Source: a bacterium
GTDB lineage: Bacteria; Desulfobacterota; Binatia; UBA12015
Length of the DNA: 10,425 bases
Reading direction: 5' to 3'
NCBI GenBank assembly: GCA_029976905.1
Contig: JAPOLW010000095.1
Location: forward strand, 1 to 10,425
This document shows positions 6,993 to 10,425 of the stretch, one piece after another. A program made the position numbers and the translations under genes. Under the pieces are notes generated by a model. It was given only the letters and a program-made list of their open reading frames with translations. It did no database searches and was not told where the DNA came from. Numbering within the stretch: the stretch's first letter is position 1; each line of letters opens with the position of its first letter.

Positions 6993-8873
6993 GTGTGCGG
7001 GATCGCTGGCATTTTCCGGGCGAGCGGACGCGGGGATGATCGAGCCGTCGTCGATGCGATGTTGGCCCGTCTCGAGCGACGCGGTCCGGATGCCGATGGG
7101 CGCTTCGAGGAGGGCCCGCTCACACTCGGGCACCGCCGTCTGTCGATTCTCGATCTCAGCGACGCCGGCCGTCAGCCCATGGTGAGCGCCAGCGGCCGCT
7201 TTGTCTGCAGCTACAACGGTGAGGTCTACAACTTCGACGAGTTACGCGACGAAATGGGCGTCGAGCCGGGGGCGCTGCGTTCGAACTCGGATACGGAGAT
7301 CCTGCTGCTCGCCTGGGAGCGCTGGGGGCCTGCGGCGCTCGACCGCATGGTTGGCCAATGGGCCTTTGCTCTCTACGACCGTGAGGAACGGCGTTTGTGG
7401 TTGGCCCGGGACCGCTTCGGCGAGAAACCGCTCTATTACCACGAAGACGGAGGCACGACGTCCTTTGCTTCGAGCCTGCTGGCTCTCCTGCAGGTGCCTG
7501 GCGTTTCTCGCGAGCTCGATCCCGACGCTCTCGTCGAGTTCTTGACGTTGCGCTACGTCGTGGCGCCGCGCACCGTCCTGCGCAATGTCCGCAAACTACC
7601 CGGCGGGCATCTTCTCGAAGCTGGTCCCGAGGGCACCACCGTGCGTGCCTGGTACGCCCCCCGCTTCCGTTCCCGGGCCGAGCAATTTCGTGGCCGTACC
7701 CGGGAGGATCTTTGCGAGGAATTCGGTGCGCTGCTCGTGCAAGCCTCGCACCGATGCCTCGTGAGCGACGTTCCGGTAGCCCTTCTGCTGAGCGACGGAA
7801 TCGACAGCAACGGCATTCGTTGCGCGATGCGCGAAGGGGGGCGCGACGTCCCGACCTTCACCTACGTCATGACCGACGACCAGACCGGCCTGGTTGCGGC
7901 GGAGAGCGGGGGATACGACGCGCCGAGTTGGGATCTCCTCGTCACGCCGCGGGGGCGGCTCGAAACGCTGGATGAGGCATTTCCCGGATTTACCGAACCC
8001 GTGGGAGATGGTGCGTCGCTGGCGACCTGGCTGCTCATCCGAAATGCGCGCGAGCATGCGACGGTCTTCGTTTGTGGTCATGGTTCCGACGAGGTTCTGG
8101 GGGGCTATCGGTTGAGCCAGGACCGTTTCCGTCTGCAGGGCATGAAGTGGATCTCCTGGCTGCCGACGCCGATGCTGCGCGCGTTGTTCGACAACAAGAC
8201 GTTCGGCCGTGAGACGCCCGATACGCGTCAGCGGCGCTTCCGGCGAACGCCCTTGCGCCGCGTCCCGGAGGTCGCGCGCTACTTGATCCACCGGCCGCTG
8301 CCGCAGGACGACGTCTCCCAGATCCTGGGTGTTCCCGGAGTTCCACCAACCTACCTCGACGTGGTCGATCGGCTCTACGCCGACTGTGCCGATGATGCGT
8401 CCGCGCTGGATCGAATCCAGGAGGTGATGATCCGGACGTTTCTCGCGGAAAACATTCTTTCCTTCGCCGATTCGGTCGCGATGGACTCCTCGGCCGAGTT
8501 GCGCCTCCCTTTTCTGGACCGCGATCTCGTCGAATTCGTCTGGGCACTCCCCGATGCGATGCGGGTGGCTCTTTGGCCGGGCCGCGCCAATACGAAGCAG
8601 ATCCTGCGCTTCTGGGGGGAGACCCACATGCCGCGCGAGGTCGTGGAGAGGCGCAAGCGGACGTTCAACTACGGAAGCATCCGGGAGCTTCTGGCCGAGG
8701 ACGAGGGGCGGGTCCACGACCGGATGCTCGGATCCGCGGCGTTACGGCGGGCACTACCGGGTCTCGAGGCCTGGCTCCGGCAGCCCCGGGAGTATTTTCG
8801 CGGGCCCTGGGAGGGAACGGTCTGGGCCCTGCTGAGCCTCGGGATCTGGGCGGAAGCAGGCGGTGTCCGATGA
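6993..8873 (+). CDS. Asparagine synthase (glutamine-hydrolysing)-like amidotransferase
   Basis: This is a two-domain cytoplasmic enzyme of 626 aa. The N-terminal class II glutamine amidotransferase domain (about 1-190) starts M-C-G-I-A-G, with Cys2 as nucleophile after Met removal. It shows RRGPDADG (29-36), GHRRLSILD with Arg49, YNGEVYNFDEL (74-84) and Asp100. The synthetase domain (about 215-580) activates a carboxylate with ATP and adds ammonia. Its PP-loop reads SDGIDS (267-272) where SGGxDS is usual, and a later loop reads GHGSDEVLGGY (362-372) instead of the common GDGxDExFxGY. The usual product is asparagine. AsnB paralogues also amidate sugars or peptides, and the altered loop leaves the acceptor open. 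The GTG at 6993 is fixed by the catalytic Cys; no clear ribosome-binding site precedes it. It is followed on the same strand by a flippase-like protein and a dehydrogenase. Confidence 0.88.
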   Translation: MCGIAGIFRASGRGDDRAVVDAMLARLERRGPDADGRFEEGPLTLGHRRLSILDLSDAGRQPMVSASGRFVCSYNGEVYNFDELRDEMGVEPGALRSNSDTEILLLAWERWGPAALDRMVGQWAFALYDREERRLWLARDRFGEKPLYYHEDGGTTSFASSLLALLQVPGVSRELDPDALVEFLTLRYVVAPRTVLRNVRKLPGGHLLEAGPEGTTVRAWYAPRFRSRAEQFRGRTREDLCEEFGALLVQASHRCLVSDVPVALLLSDGIDSNGIRCAMREGGRDVPTFTYVMTDDQTGLVAAESGGYDAPSWDLLVTPRGRLETLDEAFPGFTEPVGDGASLATWLLIRNAREHATVFVCGHGSDEVLGGYRLSQDRFRLQGMKWISWLPTPMLRALFDNKTFGRETPDTRQRRFRRTPLRRVPEVARYLIHRPLPQDDVSQILGVPGVPPTYLDVVDRLYADCADDASALDRIQEVMIRTFLAENILSFADSVAMDSSAELRLPFLDRDLVEFVWALPDAMRVALWPGRANTKQILRFWGETHMPREVVERRKRTFNYGSIRELLAEDEGRVHDRMLGSAALRRALPGLEAWLRQPREYFRGPWEGTVWALLSLGIWAEAGGVR

Positions 8874-8999
8874 GCGGATCGAGGCGGCGAACGCGGGCCG
8901 GCGAAGCGGGGGTCGATCGCGGCGAGCCCGTCTTTCCCCGATCGGCCGGAAAAGGCTAAGCAGCATGTCTCCGAGTATCGCCCTGGGAGGGGAATGAGA

Positions 9000-10007
9000 A
9001 TGTCTTCCACGACCCGAAATGTTCTGGTGAGTCTGGGATTTGCCGGACTCTTCCTTTTTTTGGCGTTCCGCAGCGTGTCCCTCGAAGAACTCGGTGGGGC
9101 CCTGGCCCGATTCGATCCCTGGTACATCGTCCCCGCGGTCGTGATCAGCTTCCTCCTCCAGATCTTCCGATCGTGGCGTTGGCAGCTCGAACTGAGTCCG
9201 CTGGAGCACGTGCCGCTGGGGCGGATCTGGGTCGTGACGAGTGTCGCCTACATGGCGATCAATCTTCTGCCGGCCCGGCTCGGGGAGTTCGTACGACCGT
9301 GGCTCATGTCCCGCCGCTCGAGCGTGACCTTCTCCAATGTGGTGGGCAACCTCGTCGTCGAGAAGACGATGGATTCGCTCGTCATCGTGTTCTACATCCT
9401 CCTCGGCCTGCTCACGACCAGCGACCTGCCCGATTGGGTCCGACGCGGCGCCGTGGTTCCTGCGGTCGCGGCTGCCGTGCTGGTGGTGCTCGTCATCCTT
9501 CTGTGGACCAAGGGAGAGCCCTTCTTCGATCGCTGGGTGATCCGTTACCTCCCCGAGCGTTTCGGTGCCGGCCTCAAGAAGTTCGTACGCGCCCTTCTCG
9601 ACGGAATGCAGATCCTTCCCAACCCGCGCCTGGTGACCATGGTCTTTCTGGTTTCGCTCGCGCTCTGGTTCTTGCCGATTCTCTCGAGCTGGGTGACGAT
9701 TCTGGCGTTCTCCTTCGACGTACCCTTCAACGCCGCGTTGATCGTCTTCATCTTCATCGGTTTCGGGACCGCACTGCCCCAGGCGCCCGGGATGATTGGA
9801 ACCTACCAATATGCCTGCGTGCTGGCGCTTGGGCTCTTCGGTGTCGAGCAGGCCGAAGCTCTGGCCTACGGGATCGTGTTGAACGGCATCCAGCTCATTA
9901 CGCTCGTACTGCAGGGTCTGGTCGCACTCCCCTTTGCCGGCGTGACGGTGGCGGACTTCCGCCGCGCGCGAGCGGAACTCGGGGATGCGGAGGATGCGCC
10001 GGCGTAG
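9000..10007 (+). CDS. Lysylphosphatidylglycerol synthase transmembrane-domain / flippase-like protein (UPF0104)
   Basis: This is a 335-aa polytopic membrane protein with about 8 helices, matching the stand-alone LPG_synthase_TM (PF03706-type, AglD/MprF membrane-half-like) family. Typical positions are RSWRWQLEL (57-65), NLLPARLGEFVRPWLMSRRS (88-107), VEKTMDSLVIV (120-130) and the C-terminal PQAPGMIGTYQYA (from 260), equivalent to the family's P-G-x-x-G-x-x-E/Q-Y signature. The MprF soluble aminoacyl-transferase domain is absent, so lysyl transfer is not expected. Members are thought to flip or handle lipid or lipid-linked sugars, but functions are mostly unproven. The start at 9000 is preferred over the ATG at 8994, because the GGGAGGGG site (8985-8992) lies 7 bases before 9000 but only 1 base before 8994. 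The gene is 126 bp after the amidotransferase and 32 bp before the dehydrogenase, probably the same transcript as the latter. Confidence 0.85.
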   Translation: MSSTTRNVLVSLGFAGLFLFLAFRSVSLEELGGALARFDPWYIVPAVVISFLLQIFRSWRWQLELSPLEHVPLGRIWVVTSVAYMAINLLPARLGEFVRPWLMSRRSSVTFSNVVGNLVVEKTMDSLVIVFYILLGLLTTSDLPDWVRRGAVVPAVAAAVLVVLVILLWTKGEPFFDRWVIRYLPERFGAGLKKFVRALLDGMQILPNPRLVTMVFLVSLALWFLPILSSWVTILAFSFDVPFNAALIVFIFIGFGTALPQAPGMIGTYQYACVLALGLFGVEQAEALAYGIVLNGIQLITLVLQGLVALPFAGVTVADFRRARAELGDAEDAPA

Positions 10008-10022
10008 TCCGGGGTCCCCGGA
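10008..10022 (+). promoter_or_regulatory. Intercistronic perfect palindrome before the dehydrogenase ribosome-binding site
   Basis: TCCGGGG-T-CCCCGGA begins at the base after the TAG stop of the flippase-like gene and ends 2 bases before the AAAGGAG site (10025-10031) of the next gene. As RNA it could form a 6-bp stem with a 3-base loop. It may modulate coupling or mRNA stability between the two genes. No T-run follows, so it is not an intrinsic terminator. Confidence 0.35.
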
Positions 10023-10039
10023 GCAAAGGAGAACCGGAG

Positions 10040-10425
10040 ATGGAGGAATTGAAGGGGCGGGTGGCTGTCGTCACCGGAGCAGCCAGCGGCATCGGGCTCG
10101 CCCTCAGCGAGCGATTCCTGGCCGAGGGTATGAAGGTCGTCATGGCCGATGTGGAGGCTCAGGTTCTGGAGAAGGAGGCGGCCCGGCTCGGCGACGTGGG
10201 TGGCGGTGTTCTCGCCGTGGCCACCGATGTGCGGCGCTTCGAGGAGGTCGAAACCCTGCGCGATCGAACGTTGCAGGCTTTCGGCGGGGTCCACGTGGTG
10301 TGCAACAACGCGGGGGTCGCGCCGGGCGGACCCATGCTCGACTCGACGCCGGAGGATTGGCGCTGGGTCTTCGACGTAAACGTCCTCGGTGTCGCTCACG
10401 GCGTTCGCGTCTTTGCTCCTCTGCT
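10040..10425 (+). CDS. Short-chain dehydrogenase/reductase (3' end cut by the window)
   Basis: This is the N-terminal 128 residues of a classical SDR oxidoreductase with a Rossmann fold. The cofactor loop is TGAASGIG (12-19). Asp37 at the end of the second strand (VVMADVEA) suggests NAD(H) preference. TDV (62-64) is the conserved Asp contacting the adenine, NNAG (89-92) is intact, and Asn114 (DVNVLG) is the structural/catalytic Asn. The Tyr-x-x-x-Lys catalytic pair lies beyond the right edge. The start is ATG 10040 with AAAGGAG 8 bases upstream. It lies 32 bp after the flippase-like gene, so the two are likely co-transcribed. The substrate is unknown; SDRs act on sugars, steroids, acyl chains and many alcohols, and the visible half does not discriminate. 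Confidence 0.9.
   Translation, partial: MEELKGRVAVVTGAASGIGLALSERFLAEGMKVVMADVEAQVLEKEAARLGDVGGGVLAVATDVRRFEEVETLRDRTLQAFGGVHVVCNNAGVAPGGPMLDSTPEDWRWVFDVNVLGVAHGVRVFAPL

Noticed and set aside
7397..7975. 192-codon plus-strand frame inside the amidotransferase gene
   Set aside because: It is an Arg-rich shadow frame of a gene with complete conserved motifs.
8870..8959. 29-codon ORF starting in an ATGA overlap with the amidotransferase stop
   Set aside because: The overlap is suggestive, but the peptide is basic and low-complexity with no good Shine-Dalgarno and no recognisable homology. It is likely chance in the 126-bp gap.

Overview
This window is GC-rich, densely packed bacterial DNA. It holds ten readable protein genes plus one cut at the right edge; the first gene is cut at the left edge. 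No tRNA, rRNA, CRISPR array or insertion sequence is visible. The features suggest a Gram-negative, probably uncultured soil or aquatic lineage with myxobacterial or 'deltaproteobacterial' affinities. They are the strong G/C third-position bias, GTG and TTG starts, a small secreted four-cysteine protein of a type I associate with such lineages, and ebo-type genes. This taxonomic guess is weak; no marker gene is present.

Layout. (1) 1-1462, plus: the C-terminal half of an alkaline-phosphatase/nucleotide-pyrophosphatase family enzyme (EboF-like), followed 11 bp later by a UbiA-family prenyltransferase (EboC-like). Together they look like the tail of an 'ebo' cluster, a widespread group linked to export of secondary-metabolite precursors to the periplasm in scytonemin-making cyanobacteria. 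(2) 1550-2005, minus: a short flavodoxin-family protein. (3) 2006-2363: a 358-bp divergent spacer with two dyads. One resembles a CsoR/CstR-type operator (TACCCC-N4-GGGGTA). The other is an 18-bp GC-only palindrome immediately upstream of the permease start. (4) 2364-6300, plus: a transport block with an NCS2-like permease, a secreted Cys/Pro-rich protein, a two-helix membrane protein (DUF3311-like) and a sodium:solute symporter. The last two overlap through a TTGA junction. (5) 6191-6913, minus: endonuclease III, overlapping the symporter tail by 110 bp and carrying a non-standard Fe-S cysteine pattern. (6) 6993-10425, plus: a glutamine-dependent asparagine-synthase-like enzyme with an altered PP-loop, a polytopic flippase-like protein of the lysylphosphatidylglycerol-synthase membrane-domain family, and the start of a short-chain dehydrogenase.

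How they work together. The ebo-like pair and the symporter plus its small partner are convincing functional units. The NCS2 permease and the secreted protein may be co-transcribed with the symporter (gaps of 65 and 96 bp), but no shared substrate can be read from sequence. The amidotransferase, flippase-like protein and dehydrogenase share a strand and are closely spaced, which would fit envelope glycan or lipid modification; that is inference. No single element is clearly a new system. The best leads are the end-of-cluster ebo pair with a 13-bp repeat bracketing the prenyltransferase, the CsoR-like operator by the flavodoxin, and the variant active-site motifs in the amidotransferase and endonuclease III.
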